Below are positions 18,419-26,904 of a stretch of 36,249 nucleotides of DNA, piece after piece. The translations under genes and the position numbers were made by a program. Location of the stretch: contig JACCTC010000277.1 in the NCBI GenBank assembly GCA_013812655.1, forward strand, positions 1-36,249, written 5' to 3'. Every line of letters starts with the position of its first letter. The stretch's first letter is position 1. The DNA comes from Deltaproteobacteria bacterium (GTDB lineage Bacteria > Myxococcota_A > Polyangia > Haliangiales > Haliangiaceae). The notes below the pieces were generated by a model. That model was not told where the DNA came from, did not search any database, and saw only the letters and a list, made by a program, of their open reading frames with translations.

Positions 18419-18443
18419 GCTCGCCACGACAGACGCGGCGAGC
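18419..18443 (-). terminator. Hairpin between the two paralogous lipoprotein genes
   Basis: GCTCGCC (18419-18425) and GGCGAGC (18437-18443) make a perfect 7-bp stem with an 11-nt loop. It lies 21 nt past the stop of the upstream paralog on the minus strand. There is no T-run after it, so it may be a weak terminator or a transcript-stabilising structure separating the two genes. Confidence 0.4.
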
Positions 18444-18464
18444 GTCACAGAACGAAGAAGTGTC

Positions 18465-19184
18465 TTACTGGTTCGCGATCGGGATCGTGATCAGACCGAG
18501 GTCTGTCACCTGATTCCGGTCGCGGATCGCCTTGCTGGTGAGTGTGGGGGCGGTGCCGAGCGCGCGATCCGATCGATCGAGCGCCGACACCGAGACTGTG
18601 TACGACCCGGCGAGCAACCCGGCGGTGAGCGCGGAGCCGTCGTCACAGTTGAACTTGTCACTGCGAGCCTCGGTCGTGCCCGAGAGCGTGCTGAGGATCT
18701 CGATCGAATCCGTACCGGCGCACGAGAGCGTGGCGTTGGAGGTCTCGCCGCGGAGCGTCCAGTCGAAGAGGAAGTATCCACCGTCGTCGAGGATGGTCGC
18801 GCTGAACAGCGCGTCGCGATCGATGACGTCGACGATCGCCGAGGTCGATTGTGCGTAGAGCGACTCGCCGCCGTTGCTCACGATCTCGAGCCATACCTGA
18901 TAGACGTCGGGCGGCAACAGCTCGCTCGCGTGGCGGCCGTCGCGGCAGTCGAACAGATCGACGAACGGCTCGCCCAGTGGCCGGAGGTCGCGGTCGACGG
19001 GCTGCGAGATCATGCGGACCGTGTCGAAGCCGGCCGGACAGTCCGTGCGGGTATTGGTTGCGATATTCTCGAACGACCACTCGGCGGAGATCGTCGCGGC
19101 GTCCTCGTAGCGATCTTCGGCGTAGACGACGCAGCCGGTGGCCGAGAGGGCCAGCAAGCATGTGGTGGTGAGGTGTTTGATCAT
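18465..19184 (-). CDS. Lipoprotein with two related beta-sandwich-like repeats (paralog 2)
   Basis: The 239-residue product starts at ATG 19184, 8 nt after GGAG; the reading frame is open further upstream but has no signal sequence there. The lipobox ATGC follows a short hydrophobic core. The mature protein repeats the layout of its neighbour at 17652-18356: a first unit from AEWSFENIATN through DLFDC, and a second from DWTLRGETS through DKFNC and SYTVSVSALD. Both paralogs also end alike (TDLGLI, then IPI). The pair therefore arose by gene duplication, after an earlier internal duplication. The role is unknown; location and Cys content suggest an outer-membrane or surface lipoprotein. Confidence 0.83.
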   Translation of the reverse strand: MIKHLTTTCLLALSATGCVVYAEDRYEDAATISAEWSFENIATNTRTDCPAGFDTVRMISQPVDRDLRPLGEPFVDLFDCRDGRHASELLPPDVYQVWLEIVSNGGESLYAQSTSAIVDVIDRDALFSATILDDGGYFLFDWTLRGETSNATLSCAGTDSIEILSTLSGTTEARSDKFNCDDGSALTAGLLAGSYTVSVSALDRSDRALGTAPTLTSKAIRDRNQVTDLGLITIPIANQ

Positions 19185-19366
19185 CGAACGGTCTCCGGCC
19201 CTCGCTTCGCGGTCGAAGGTGGCGGCGCAAGCTTTGGACGGACCAGCCGTCAGTTCCTTCACGGGCGAGACATAGGCAAGTCGCGCGCCATGTCACGCGA
19301 GGCGACTGCCATCACGTGTGATCGATCGCATCGATCAGCTCCCGGCGCGACAATCCACGCACGGCC

Positions 19367-19834
19367 CTACTCGCAGATGCAGGGCTGCTCGCCACAGTAC
19401 GAGACCAGCACGACGAGCTCGACCGCTCCCAAGCTCACGGTTTCACCCAGGATCACGCGGCGCTGCTCGGCGGCCGGCGCGATGTAGGACCCGGCGAGCG
19501 CGGGCCCGGTCTCGCACAGTGGGCTCACGGAGAGCAGGGCCTTGCCTGGTGGTAGCTCGAAGTTGGTCACGCCGTGGTTGTCGTTGCACGGCCATTCGTC
19601 GGAACCGGAGTGATCCGTGCCGTCTACGTGGACGACCCAGTCGAGCCGAATCTTCGTCACGGGGTTGGTGCCGTCCTTGCCCGAGTCACAATCGACGAAC
19701 TTGTCGGGGAGCGAGCTGCTCGCGGGACGCAGCTTCCACGACAGCTCGACGGCACCGCCATCGACCGTGTTGCAACCGTGAACCCCGAGACACAGAAGTG
19801 TCGCGATCGCCATACCGCGGGCGATTTGACCCAC
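19367..19834 (-). CDS. Small Cys-rich lipoprotein
   Basis: The 155-residue product is read from GTG 19834, which gives a positively charged n-region before the hydrophobic core and the lipobox VHGC; ATG 19813 would leave only 13 uncharged residues before the Cys. The mature domain is Cys-rich ([28 protein letters not shown]) and begins [13 protein letters not shown], resembling in style the WSF/WKL strands of the two lipoproteins downstream on the same strand. It may be a distant single-unit relative, but I cannot show homology by eye. It is divergent from tolQ, with a short spacer, so the promoters of the two must overlap or lie within the coding ends. Function unknown. Confidence 0.65.
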   Translation of the reverse strand: MGQIARGMAIATLLCLGVHGCNTVDGGAVELSWKLRPASSSLPDKFVDCDSGKDGTNPVTKIRLDWVVHVDGTDHSGSDEWPCNDNHGVTNFELPPGKALLSVSPLCETGPALAGSYIAPAAEQRRVILGETVSLGAVELVVLVSYCGEQPCICE

Positions 19835-19865
19835 TGTTCCCGTGCGTGTTATCGCCAAGCCCGTG

Positions 19866-20567
19866 ATGAGCAGCAGTATGCCAGCCGGCCTCGCTGCGAG
19901 CCTCGACATTGCGCGGCTATTAGAGCAGGCGCACTGGGTCGTCAAAGGCGTGGTGATCACCCTGACGGTCATGTTCATCGTCGGCCTCTACATCATCATC
20001 TACAAGACGATGTATCTCCGCCGCGCAGCGAGCGAATCCGCGCGGTTCCTGGAGTCGTTCTGGCGCTCGCGCGACATCGAGCAGATCTACAAGCAGGCCC
20101 AGGCTCTGCGGAACAGTCCGATCTCGCAGATGTTCGTCGCCGGCTACACCGAGCTCGCGAAGCTCGCGTCCGACGACAACCTCAAGGACGATCGCGAAGG
20201 CAACCTGACCAACATCGAGCGGTCGCTCCGCCGCGCGCAGCTCTCCGAGACGCTCAAGCTCGAATCGATGGTGCCGTTCCTCGCGACGACCGGATCGGCG
20301 GCGCCGTTCATCGGCCTGTTCGGGACCGTCGTCGGCATCATGTTCGCGTTCGTCGAGATCTCGGCCGCGGCCGGTGCGGCGACGCTGAAGGTCGTCGGCC
20401 CGCATATCGCCGAGGCGCTGTTCGCGACCGCGATCGGCCTCGTCGCGGCGATCCCGGCGGTGATGGCGTACAACTTCTTCATGCGCCGGATCCGCGTGCT
20501 GCGCTCGGAGATGGAGACCTTCGAGCAGGACTACCTCAACATCATCAAACGGCACTTCCTGAGGTGA
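19866..20567 (+). CDS. tolQ: TolQ/ExbB-family proton-channel subunit
   Basis: TolQ forms the inner-membrane stator with TolR and uses the proton gradient to drive TolA. The 233-residue protein has the three expected membrane helices: one near the N-terminus ([19 protein letters not shown]), then two after the long cytoplasmic loop. The family hallmark appears as [20 protein letters not shown] followed by GIMFAF, and then [20 protein letters not shown]. The cytoplasmic loop has the typical charged helices ([14 protein letters not shown]). ATG 19866 is chosen; GTG 19842 and ATG 19878 are in frame, and no ribosome-binding site decides between them. It starts the operon tolQ-tolR-tolA-like-tolB. 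ExbB of a TonB system is the alternative; tolB downstream favours TolQ. Confidence 0.92.
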   Translation: MSSSMPAGLAASLDIARLLEQAHWVVKGVVITLTVMFIVGLYIIIYKTMYLRRAASESARFLESFWRSRDIEQIYKQAQALRNSPISQMFVAGYTELAKLASDDNLKDDREGNLTNIERSLRRAQLSETLKLESMVPFLATTGSAAPFIGLFGTVVGIMFAFVEISAAAGAATLKVVGPHIAEALFATAIGLVAAIPAVMAYNFFMRRIRVLRSEMETFEQDYLNIIKRHFLR

Positions 20568-20568
20568 G

Positions 20569-20610
20569 CTGATGGGAGTGCGCTGATGGGAGGACGCCGA
20601 TGGGAATGAG
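20569..20610 (+). repeat. Three 14-nt tandem units carrying ribosome-binding site and ATG before tolR
   Basis: Three units of 14 nt, each containing CTGATGGGA or CCGATGGGA, place ATG codons at 20572, 20586 and 20600. Each ATG is preceded by a purine-rich site: GAGGTGA, GGGAG and GGGAGG. The first two ATGs open mini-frames of 4 and 7 codons (20572-20586 and 20586-20609). The first stop shares one base with the second ATG, and the second stop overlaps the in-frame ATG at 20606. The third ATG begins tolR. Confidence 0.75.
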
Positions 20611-21052
20611 CAGCGGCGGCGGCGGCGACAACGAGCTCAACGCGGAGATCAACGTCACCCCGCTGGTCGACGTCATGCTCGTGCTGCTGATCATCTTCAT
20701 GATCACCGCGCCGATGATGAACACCGGCGTCGACATCGATCTGCCGGCGGTCACCGCGCAGAACATCGAGGATCCCGAGGGCAAGCTCGTGATGTCGATC
20801 TCGGCGGATCAGAAGCTGCGGCTCGGCGGGACCGCGATCACGTGGACCGAGCTCGAGGTCAAGCTGAAGAGCAACGAGCGCGTACAGCGCGAGAGCCAGC
20901 TCTACATCGAGGCCGACAAGAACCTGCCGTACGCGGTCGTGATCACGGCGATGGCGGTCGCGAAGACCGCGGGCGTGACCAAGGTCATGATGCTCACCGA
21001 ACCCACGGATACCCTTCAGCTCTCCGAGCTCGATCAGAACAAGCAGCCCTGA
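20600..21052 (+). CDS. tolR: TolR/ExbD-family proton-channel subunit
   Basis: TolR partners TolQ in the inner membrane and couples proton flow to TolA. The 150-residue product has a short cytoplasmic start, [20 protein letters not shown] with the conserved proton-path Asp in the single membrane helix, and a periplasmic domain of about 105 residues containing [20 protein letters not shown], the usual ExbD/TolR ending region. The start is ATG 20600, 6 nt after GGGAGG (20588-20593); ATG 20606 is also in frame. The start region sits in the third unit of a 14-nt tandem repeat. It lies 32 nt after tolQ. Confidence 0.93.
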   Translation: MGMSSGGGGDNELNAEINVTPLVDVMLVLLIIFMITAPMMNTGVDIDLPAVTAQNIEDPEGKLVMSISADQKLRLGGTAITWTELEVKLKSNERVQRESQLYIEADKNLPYAVVITAMAVAKTAGVTKVMMLTEPTDTLQLSELDQNKQP

Positions 21053-21079
21053 CGGACGTCTGATACCTGGACACTGGCC

Positions 21080-21847
21080 ATGAGCTTCAAGGACGGCGAG
21101 ATGCACGTGATGGCGGCCTTCGGGGCAGCCTTCCTCAGTGCTGCGCTGTTCGTGCCGACCGTGTGGATGGCCGACGCGCGCGCCGACCACACGCCGGTGC
21201 TCGAGGAGATGGAGGCGATCGAGGCGTCGATCGCGGTCAAGAAGGCGCCCGCGATGCAGCCGCAGAAGAAGACCCAGGCCAAGCCTGCCGTGGTCAAGCC
21301 CGATGGCGTGTCGCGCGACGAGACCAAGGTCGTCGACGACAAATCGTGCAAGCAGGACAGCGACTGTCCGGCGGGCAGGGTCTGCGTGAAGTCCGTCTGC
21401 AAGTTGCCCGACAAGGTCGCGAAGACCGAGACCGATCCGCTCGGCAAGTTCCGCCGGCCGACCGATGACGAGACGCCGACCGGCAAGCCGACGACCGAGG
21501 TCGGCACGTTCAACGACAACGAGCGCGGGTTCGCCGAGGAGACCAAGGGCCACCCGTTCTTCCAGAAGGTCGCGCGCGACTTCGTCGAGAACTTCGAGTA
21601 TCCCAAGATCCTCGCAGGCGAGTCGGCGACCGGATGCATCCACCTCCTGGCGGATGGCAAGATCGCCAAGTTCAAGGTCGATCCAAAGAGTGGTGAAGCA
21701 ACGCTCGATGACGCCGTCGAACGTGCGCTGAAGAAGATGCAGACGCTGCGCGCCTCCTCGCCGGAAGCGCCGCCGATCGAGTTGCTCAAACAGGCGACGA
21801 CGAGATGGATATGCTTCAACACCGGAAAACTGCAGCGCGCCGAGTGA
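21080..21847 (+). CDS. TolA-like periplasm-spanning protein with a Cys module
   Basis: The 255-residue product has one N-terminal membrane helix (about residues 9-32), a Lys/Pro/Ala-rich linker, and a C-terminal TolA/TonB-like domain ([20 protein letters not shown], then [19 protein letters not shown]). This is the arrangement of TolA, which spans the periplasm and transmits TolQR energy to TolB/Pal. Unusually, residues about 90-112 contain the motif [18 protein letters not shown], a disulfide-type module common in myxobacterial lipoproteins but not expected in TolA. Two starts are possible: ATG 21080 (used here, gives a charged n-region) and ATG 21101, 7 nt after AAGGA (21089-21093). The stop overlaps the next gene by 4 nt if tolB starts at GTG 21844. 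Confidence 0.82.
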   Translation: MSFKDGEMHVMAAFGAAFLSAALFVPTVWMADARADHTPVLEEMEAIEASIAVKKAPAMQPQKKTQAKPAVVKPDGVSRDETKVVDDKSCKQDSDCPAGRVCVKSVCKLPDKVAKTETDPLGKFRRPTDDETPTGKPTTEVGTFNDNERGFAEETKGHPFFQKVARDFVENFEYPKILAGESATGCIHLLADGKIAKFKVDPKSGEATLDDAVERALKKMQTLRASSPEAPPIELLKQATTRWICFNTGKLQRAE

Positions 21848-23169
21848 CCGTAGGGGAACGAGGCCGTCTGGCCGAGAGACCGCGAAGGTCACGATTTCTA
21901 TTAATCGTCGGCCTGTTCGCCGTCGCTGGTCTCCAACCAGCCGCAGCCGAGGAACCCAAGGCGGGCGTCGTCATCGACGTCAACGCGGGGAAACGAACGC
22001 TCTACCCGATCGCGGTTCCGACGAGCCTCGAGGGTGATAGCGGCGTCGCGAAGGAGATCTCGACGGTCGCGTCGTTCGATCTGAATGTCGCGGGCGTCTT
22101 CAAGGTGCTCGAGCCGCGGTCGTTCCTCGCGGACCTGCGCGCCGAGGGCATCGGCATCGACCCGCAGAAGTGGAAGGACGTCGGCGCGTTCGGCGTGATC
22201 AAGTATCGCGCGACCGCCACCGACATCGAGTTCCGGCTCTACGAGGTCTCGAAGGGCGCGAACGCGTCGCTGACCAAGACGTACTCGCGCAAGCAGAGCA
22301 CCCGGCAGATTGTGCACCTGTGGTGCAACGAGGTCGTGAAGTTCTACACGGGCGAACCCGGCTTCTTTGGCTCGAAGATCGCGTTCACCGTGAAGGGTAA
22401 GGGTAGCAACGCCGTGTACGCGATGGACTTCGACGGCGCGAACGCGTTCAAGATCTCGAACAACAGCTCGACGAACATCCTCCCGGCATACTCGCCGTCG
22501 GGCGGACAGATCGCCTACACGTCCTTCATGCGCAACAACCCGGACCTCTACGTGGGTCCGGCAGGTGGTGGGCGGCCGAAGAAGCTGTCGAGCCAGCGCG
22601 GCATGAACACCGGCGCGGCGTGGTCGCCGGATGGCAGCAAGATCGCGCTGACGCTCTCGAAGGACGGCAATGCCGAGATCTACGTGATCAGCGCGAGCGA
22701 CGGCAGCGTGATCAAGCGGATCACGAACGACAAGTCGATCGACACGTCGCCCGCGTGGTCGCCGGATGGCAGCCAGCTCGCGTTCGTCTCCGACCGCAAC
22801 GGTGGCCCGCAGATCTTCGTGGTGTCATCCGCGGGCGGCACGCCGCGCCAGATCTCGTTCAACGGCAGCTACAACACGACGCCCGCGTGGTCGCCGCGTC
22901 CCGGCAAGCAGGTGATCGCGTACACGACACGCGATGGCGGCCGCTACGACATCGTCACGCTCGATCTCCAGACCAAGGCGATGACGCGGATCACCCAGAA
23001 CGAGGGCAACAACGAGGAGCCTTCGTTCTCGCCGAACGGCCGTGCGATCGCATTCGCGCGGACCGGTCAGGGCGTGTTCATCGCGAACGCCGACGGTACT
23101 GGCAAGGCGATCAAGGTGTGGGGCGGCTCGGCGACCGGCGTCGACTGGGGCCCAGCTCCGAAGGATTAA
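21844..23169 (+). CDS. tolB: Tol-Pal system beta-propeller protein TolB
   Basis: TolB is a periplasmic protein that contacts Pal and TolA. The product is 441 residues from GTG 21844, which overlaps the previous stop as GTGA; ATG 21805 and ATG 21811 are upstream alternatives. A basic n-region and hydrophobic core give a signal peptide ending PAAAEE. The TolB N-terminal domain follows (about residues 40-175, with [19 protein letters not shown]). A PD40/WD40-like propeller then fills about residues 180-435, with repeated blades such as [35 protein letters not shown] and [16 protein letters not shown]. Length and layout agree with the family (about 430 residues). It ends the tol operon; no pal gene follows before a gene on the other strand begins 4 nt later. 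Confidence 0.95.
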   Translation: MTVGERGRLAERPRRSRFLLIVGLFAVAGLQPAAAEEPKAGVVIDVNAGKRTLYPIAVPTSLEGDSGVAKEISTVASFDLNVAGVFKVLEPRSFLADLRAEGIGIDPQKWKDVGAFGVIKYRATATDIEFRLYEVSKGANASLTKTYSRKQSTRQIVHLWCNEVVKFYTGEPGFFGSKIAFTVKGKGSNAVYAMDFDGANAFKISNNSSTNILPAYSPSGGQIAYTSFMRNNPDLYVGPAGGGRPKKLSSQRGMNTGAAWSPDGSKIALTLSKDGNAEIYVISASDGSVIKRITNDKSIDTSPAWSPDGSQLAFVSDRNGGPQIFVVSSAGGTPRQISFNGSYNTTPAWSPRPGKQVIAYTTRDGGRYDIVTLDLQTKAMTRITQNEGNNEEPSFSPNGRAIAFARTGQGVFIANADGTGKAIKVWGGSATGVDWGPAPKD

Positions 23170-23173
23170 CCGG

Positions 23174-23668
23174 CTACGCGGTATGAGCGTCGAGATACGC
23201 TTGCAGCCGCTCGATCGTCAGCAACCCGACCGGCTCGCCGTGATCGACGACCAACGCGACGCTATGAGGTAGCGCGCGCAGCTGTGCGAGCACGTCTGCG
23301 AGGGAATCTGAGGGCGTGACCGTGACCACATCGTGCCGTGGCGCCTCGGAGATGCACGCGTGCGGTCCATTGCGCTCGAGGCCGAGCGCCACGTCATCAC
23401 GCGTCACGACGCCGACCGGCATCCCGTGATCGACGACAGGAAGCTGCGCATTGCGACCGGCGACCATCAGCAGCGCGACATCCTCGAGGGGCTGCTGAGG
23501 GGAGACGGTCTCGAGTCGGGTCAGCATCGCAGCACTCACGGGGATGGTCGCGAGCGTTGGATAGCCCAGCGAGCGAGCCATCGTTGTGAGCTTGCGGATG
23601 GCAGAGCTCGTGAGCTGACCAAGCGTACGGCGCAGCAAGCTGCCGTGCCTTCGATCGTCCGGTTGCAT
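23174..23668 (-). CDS. CBS-domain pair protein
   Basis: The 164-residue product contains two CBS motifs: about residues 42-100 (IPVSAAM, VSPQQPLEDVALLMVAGRNA, LPVVDHGMPVGVVTRDDV) and 105-160 (TVTPSDSLADVLAQLRAL, VALVVDHGEPVGLLTIERL). Such pairs bind adenine nucleotides or similar ligands and regulate partners. No other domain is present. The start at ATG 23668 is uncertain: the first 30 residues are not CBS-like and ATG 23581 would also give a complete domain pair. It is convergent with tolB, 4 nt apart. The target is unknown; no neighbour is an obvious client. Confidence 0.85.
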   Translation of the reverse strand: MQPDDRRHGSLLRRTLGQLTSSAIRKLTTMARSLGYPTLATIPVSAAMLTRLETVSPQQPLEDVALLMVAGRNAQLPVVDHGMPVGVVTRDDVALGLERNGPHACISEAPRHDVVTVTPSDSLADVLAQLRALPHSVALVVDHGEPVGLLTIERLQAYLDAHTA

Positions 23669-23896
23669 GGTTAGAGAGTTTGCACCTCACATGCCATGCG
23701 ACACGGGGCAGCCCCGCACACTGCGGAGACACCACCGCTCGGCCCCGTCGCGCTGAAACCTACACGTCCGTATACGCAGCCTCGACTGGTCGTGTAGATC
23801 GACGACGATCGGGCGAGAACCTCACCGTGCGGCGTGTCGGAGCCGCACGAATACGACAGGCTCCTAGCTGGATCGCTTCGTGCTCGAGGATCCAGC

Positions 23897-24400
23897 ATGC
23901 CCGCTCCGTTTCCCCACCAGTACAGCGCCACGATCAGCCGCACGTTCTCGTCGCGCGCCCGGGTCGAGGCGCCACCGCGTGCGCCCCTTCATGGTGGGCC
24001 GAGCAGTGAATTCGATGGTGATGCCGCGTCGTGGTCGCCCGAGCACCTGATGCTGTCCTCGCTGGGCACGTGCATGCTCACCACGTTCGAGGCGTTTGCC
24101 GCGCGTGACGAGATCGAGATCGCGAGCTGGAACGCGACCGTCAACGGAACGGTCGAGCGCACGCCCGAAGGTCTGATGTTCACCTCGATCGTGCTGTGTA
24201 TCGAGATGGCGATCAGCGGCAAGGTCCAGAACGTCGAGCGCACTCTCGAGGACGCGAAGGAGTACTGCCTCATCCTCAACTCGCTGCGGGTCCCGGTCGT
24301 GATCGAGACGCAGATCTCGACACCGGCCGGCTTGCTCGAGCTCGCGTCCATGGCCGATGGCAGTGGCGACCTCGATCGCGACCAGCCTCTCGCGAGCTGA
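23897..24400 (+). CDS. OsmC/Ohr-family peroxiredoxin-like protein
   Basis: The 167-residue product starts at ATG 23897, 7 nt after GAGG (23886-23889). It has the OsmC/Ohr fold signature: Cys59 in SSLGTCMLTTFEAF on the central helix and Cys124 in KEYCLILNSL. The two reactive cysteines of this family have nearly this spacing (Ohr about Cys60 and Cys124). The family reduces organic hydroperoxides with thiols in the cytoplasm. The N-terminal strand (PHQYSATISRTF) and SPEHLMLSSL fit the fold. The 228-nt region upstream (23669-23896) contains no convincing gene. Subfamily (OsmC, Ohr or YhfA-like) cannot be fixed by eye. Confidence 0.88.
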   Translation: MPAPFPHQYSATISRTFSSRARVEAPPRAPLHGGPSSEFDGDAASWSPEHLMLSSLGTCMLTTFEAFAARDEIEIASWNATVNGTVERTPEGLMFTSIVLCIEMAISGKVQNVERTLEDAKEYCLILNSLRVPVVIETQISTPAGLLELASMADGSGDLDRDQPLAS

Positions 24401-24437
24401 GCTCAGGTCAGCTCAGTCAGCTCGGGTCAGGTCAGGT
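24399..24437. repeat. Short imperfect direct repeat at convergent gene ends
   Basis: A run of GCTCAGGTCA, GCTCAGTCA and GCTCGGGTCA followed by GGTCAGG fills the gap between the OsmC gene and the convergent histidine kinase and runs over the latter's stop codon. It looks like slippage-prone sequence. No function is evident. Confidence 0.6.
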
Positions 24438-25934
24438 GGAGCGGGACAGGCCAGGCAGGACCACGAAGAACGCGGCCCCGTGGCCGGGCTTGCTTGTCGC
24501 CCAGACTCTCCCGCCATGACGCTGGACAATGCGATGCACGGTGGCGAGGCCGATGCCATCGCCGGGGAAAGCCGAGCTGTCGTGCAGGCGCTCGAATGGC
24601 GCGAACAGGCGATCGGCGTCACGCATGTCGAAGCCGACCCCGTTGTCGCGGATGAACAGCGCGGGGTCTCCATCGCTGTCGAGCACGCCGACCTCGAGCT
24701 GGACGGTGGCCTGCTGGGCGGAATACTTCCACGCGTTTCCGAGCAGGTTGGCGATCATCGCCTCGACCAGCACCGCGTCGCCGAAGCAACGGATCCCGGA
24801 CTCGATGACGATCTCGGCCGAGCGGCCGGGGTCACCGCGGCGGAGCTCGGCGACACACGCCGTCGCCATTGCCGAGAGATCGACGGGCACGAGCTTTAGC
24901 GGCGCCCGCCCGACGCGCGCGAGGCTCAACAGGTTCTCGACGAGCTTCGTCATGTGCACGACAGAACGCTGGATGTGGCTGAGGCGCTCGGAGATCTTGA
25001 GCGGTAGCTGAGACGACTCGCGCATCAACAGATCCGCGCTCATCTGCATGACCGCGAGGGGCGCCCGTAGGTCGTGGCTGACCATCGCGTTGAACGCCTC
25101 GAGATCGCGCACCGACTGCTCGATCACCCGCGTGCGCTCGGCAACTCGCTTCTCGAGCTCGCTGTTGAGCTGATGAACCGCCTCCTCCGCGAGCTTCTGG
25201 TCGGTGATGTCCTGGCAGACGCCGACGAGCCGGACCAGCGTGCCGGCGTCGTCGAGGACAGGATGCGCCCACGTGTGAAGGTGACGGATCGAGCCATCCG
25301 GTCGAAAGATCCGCTCGTCGTGCGAGTACGGGATGTGCTCGTGGAAGACGCGGTTCGTGGCCTCGACGACCCGTGCGCGATCATCCGGGTGGACCATCGT
25401 CAGGTATGCCTCGTAGCTCGGCGTGTATGTCTCGGGCGTCAGCCCATAGATCCGGTAGAGCTCCTGCGACCATGTCGCCGTCGGCTCGCTGATGTCCCAC
25501 TCCCACGTGCCGAGGTGCGCGACACCCTGGGTGTCGACCATCAGTTGCTCGCTCCGGCGCAACCGTTCCGCGTCGCGCTTCAACTCGGTCGTATCGGTCG
25601 AGAGGCACAGGCACCCGACGACGCGCCCGGCGCTGCGCAGTGGGGTAATCGTGCACACGAACCACGCGCGAATCCCGCCCGGTCCGGCCTCACCCCATTC
25701 AAAGCGAGCCGCGCTCCCCCCCGCAAGCACGCGATCTGTGGCGGCGTCGAACGTGTCGCGGAACGCTCCGAGGAACAGCTCGCCCGCCGAGCTTGCGAGG
25801 ACCGCGTCAGGCCACCGCCCGCATGCGGCTGCGTTGAGATACTGGAGCCGGCGATCGGCGTCCGTCCCGAACACGACATCCGGGCTCGCGTCGAAGATCG
25901 ACGCCAGCACTGCGCGCTCCCCGAGCTCGCTCAC
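24432..25934 (-). CDS. PAS-PAS sensor histidine kinase (soluble)
   Basis: The product is about 500 residues from GTG 25934, with ATG 25985 in frame upstream; no ribosome-binding site favours either. There is no membrane helix. Two PAS domains are visible: about residues 5-125 (LASIFDASPDVVFGTDADRR) and about 135-255, the second with the PAS-PAC pattern LGTWEWDISEPTATWSQELY and GVCQDITDQKLAEEA. A coiled coil leads to the H-box MVSHDLRAPLAVMQMS, His287. The ATPase domain has NLLGNAWKYS (N-box), RDNGVGFDM (G1), FAPFERLH (F) and GDGIGLATV (G2). It is divergent from the receiver-PAS gene at 26003, its probable partner. The cue may be redox, light or small ligands, which is unknown. Confidence 0.9.
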   Translation of the reverse strand: MSELGERAVLASIFDASPDVVFGTDADRRLQYLNAAACGRWPDAVLASSAGELFLGAFRDTFDAATDRVLAGGSAARFEWGEAGPGGIRAWFVCTITPLRSAGRVVGCLCLSTDTTELKRDAERLRRSEQLMVDTQGVAHLGTWEWDISEPTATWSQELYRIYGLTPETYTPSYEAYLTMVHPDDRARVVEATNRVFHEHIPYSHDERIFRPDGSIRHLHTWAHPVLDDAGTLVRLVGVCQDITDQKLAEEAVHQLNSELEKRVAERTRVIEQSVRDLEAFNAMVSHDLRAPLAVMQMSADLLMRESSQLPLKISERLSHIQRSVVHMTKLVENLLSLARVGRAPLKLVPVDLSAMATACVAELRRGDPGRSAEIVIESGIRCFGDAVLVEAMIANLLGNAWKYSAQQATVQLEVGVLDSDGDPALFIRDNGVGFDMRDADRLFAPFERLHDSSAFPGDGIGLATVHRIVQRHGGRVWATSKPGHGAAFFVVLPGLSRST

Positions 25935-26002
25935 GGTTGCAGCATCGCATGTCCACGTGACAACCGGCGGGTGCCGTGCTTGCATCAACTGCTGGAGAAC
26001 CC

Positions 26003-26890
26003 GTGTTGCGCAAACCGACAATCCTCGCGGTCGACGATACTCCCGCCAACCTCGTAGCGCTCGAGGCCGTGCTCGATCGCGACTTCACGTTGCTGTTCGC
26101 GCGCTCCGGACCGGAAGCCGTTGCCCTGATGCAACAGCCACACGATGTCGACGTGATCCTCATGGACCTCCAGATGCCGGGCATGGACGGCTTCGAAGCA
26201 GCTGCGCTGATCAAGAAGCTGCCCGGTTGCGAGGATGTGCCGATCGTGTTCATCACGGCCGTCTACCGCGAAGACCCGCACGTCAAGCGTGGGTACGAAG
26301 CTGGCGGCGTCGACTACTTCAGTAAGCCGTTCGATCCGGACCTGCTGCGCCTCAAGATGGGCATCTACGCCTCGTTCCGCCAGAAGGCCTCGGTGCTGAA
26401 GGAGCGCGAGCGCCAGATCAAGGAGACCGAGGAGCTGCTCAAGGCGGGCCGCAAGCTCGCTGGCCTGCTCGAGAGCCTACCGGTCGGTGTCCTCATCGCC
26501 GATGGCCAGGGACGGATCTGCCAGGCCAACGAGGCGGTCTCGCGGATCTGCAAGTCCGTCGAGCTGATCCAGAACGACGAGTACGGCACGATGCTCGGCT
26601 GGTGGGGTCACAGCGGGCAAAGCCTCAAGACGCCCGACGGTCCGCTCGCCGGTGCCCTGCAAGGTGAGAGCTGCCACAACGAGGTGCGCGAGATCCGTTG
26701 CGTCGACGGAACGACGAAGGCGGTGTTGATGTCGGCGTCGCCGTTGATGGGACTCGATCACCAGATCGCGGGTGCCGTCATCGTGATCCAGGACGTCAGC
26801 GAGCCGAAGCGGATCCAGGGCGAGCTCGAGGATCGGATCGCGCGGCTCGTGTCACTCGGCCTCGAGCTCGAGCAGAGCGCCCGGGACTGA
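26003..26890 (+). CDS. Response-regulator receiver fused to a PAS domain
   Basis: The 295-residue product starts at GTG 26003, 5 nt after GGAG (25994-25997). Residues 5-125 form a receiver: acidic pair in ILAVDDTPANL, phospho-acceptor Asp55 in VILMDLQMPGMDG, and the Lys in FSKPFDP. A coiled coil at about 128-160 (VLKERERQIKETEELLKAG) links to a PAS domain at about 160-280 (LESLPVGVLIADGQGRICQA, VIVIQDVSEPKR). No output domain such as kinase, GGDEF or helix-turn-helix follows, so it presumably passes the signal to another protein through the PAS domain or coiled coil. It is divergent from the PAS kinase and likely its partner. Confidence 0.88.
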   Translation: MLRKPTILAVDDTPANLVALEAVLDRDFTLLFARSGPEAVALMQQPHDVDVILMDLQMPGMDGFEAAALIKKLPGCEDVPIVFITAVYREDPHVKRGYEAGGVDYFSKPFDPDLLRLKMGIYASFRQKASVLKERERQIKETEELLKAGRKLAGLLESLPVGVLIADGQGRICQANEAVSRICKSVELIQNDEYGTMLGWWGHSGQSLKTPDGPLAGALQGESCHNEVREIRCVDGTTKAVLMSASPLMGLDHQIAGAVIVIQDVSEPKRIQGELEDRIARLVSLGLELEQSARD

Positions 26891-26904
26891 GTACAAGCTC
26901 CCGG

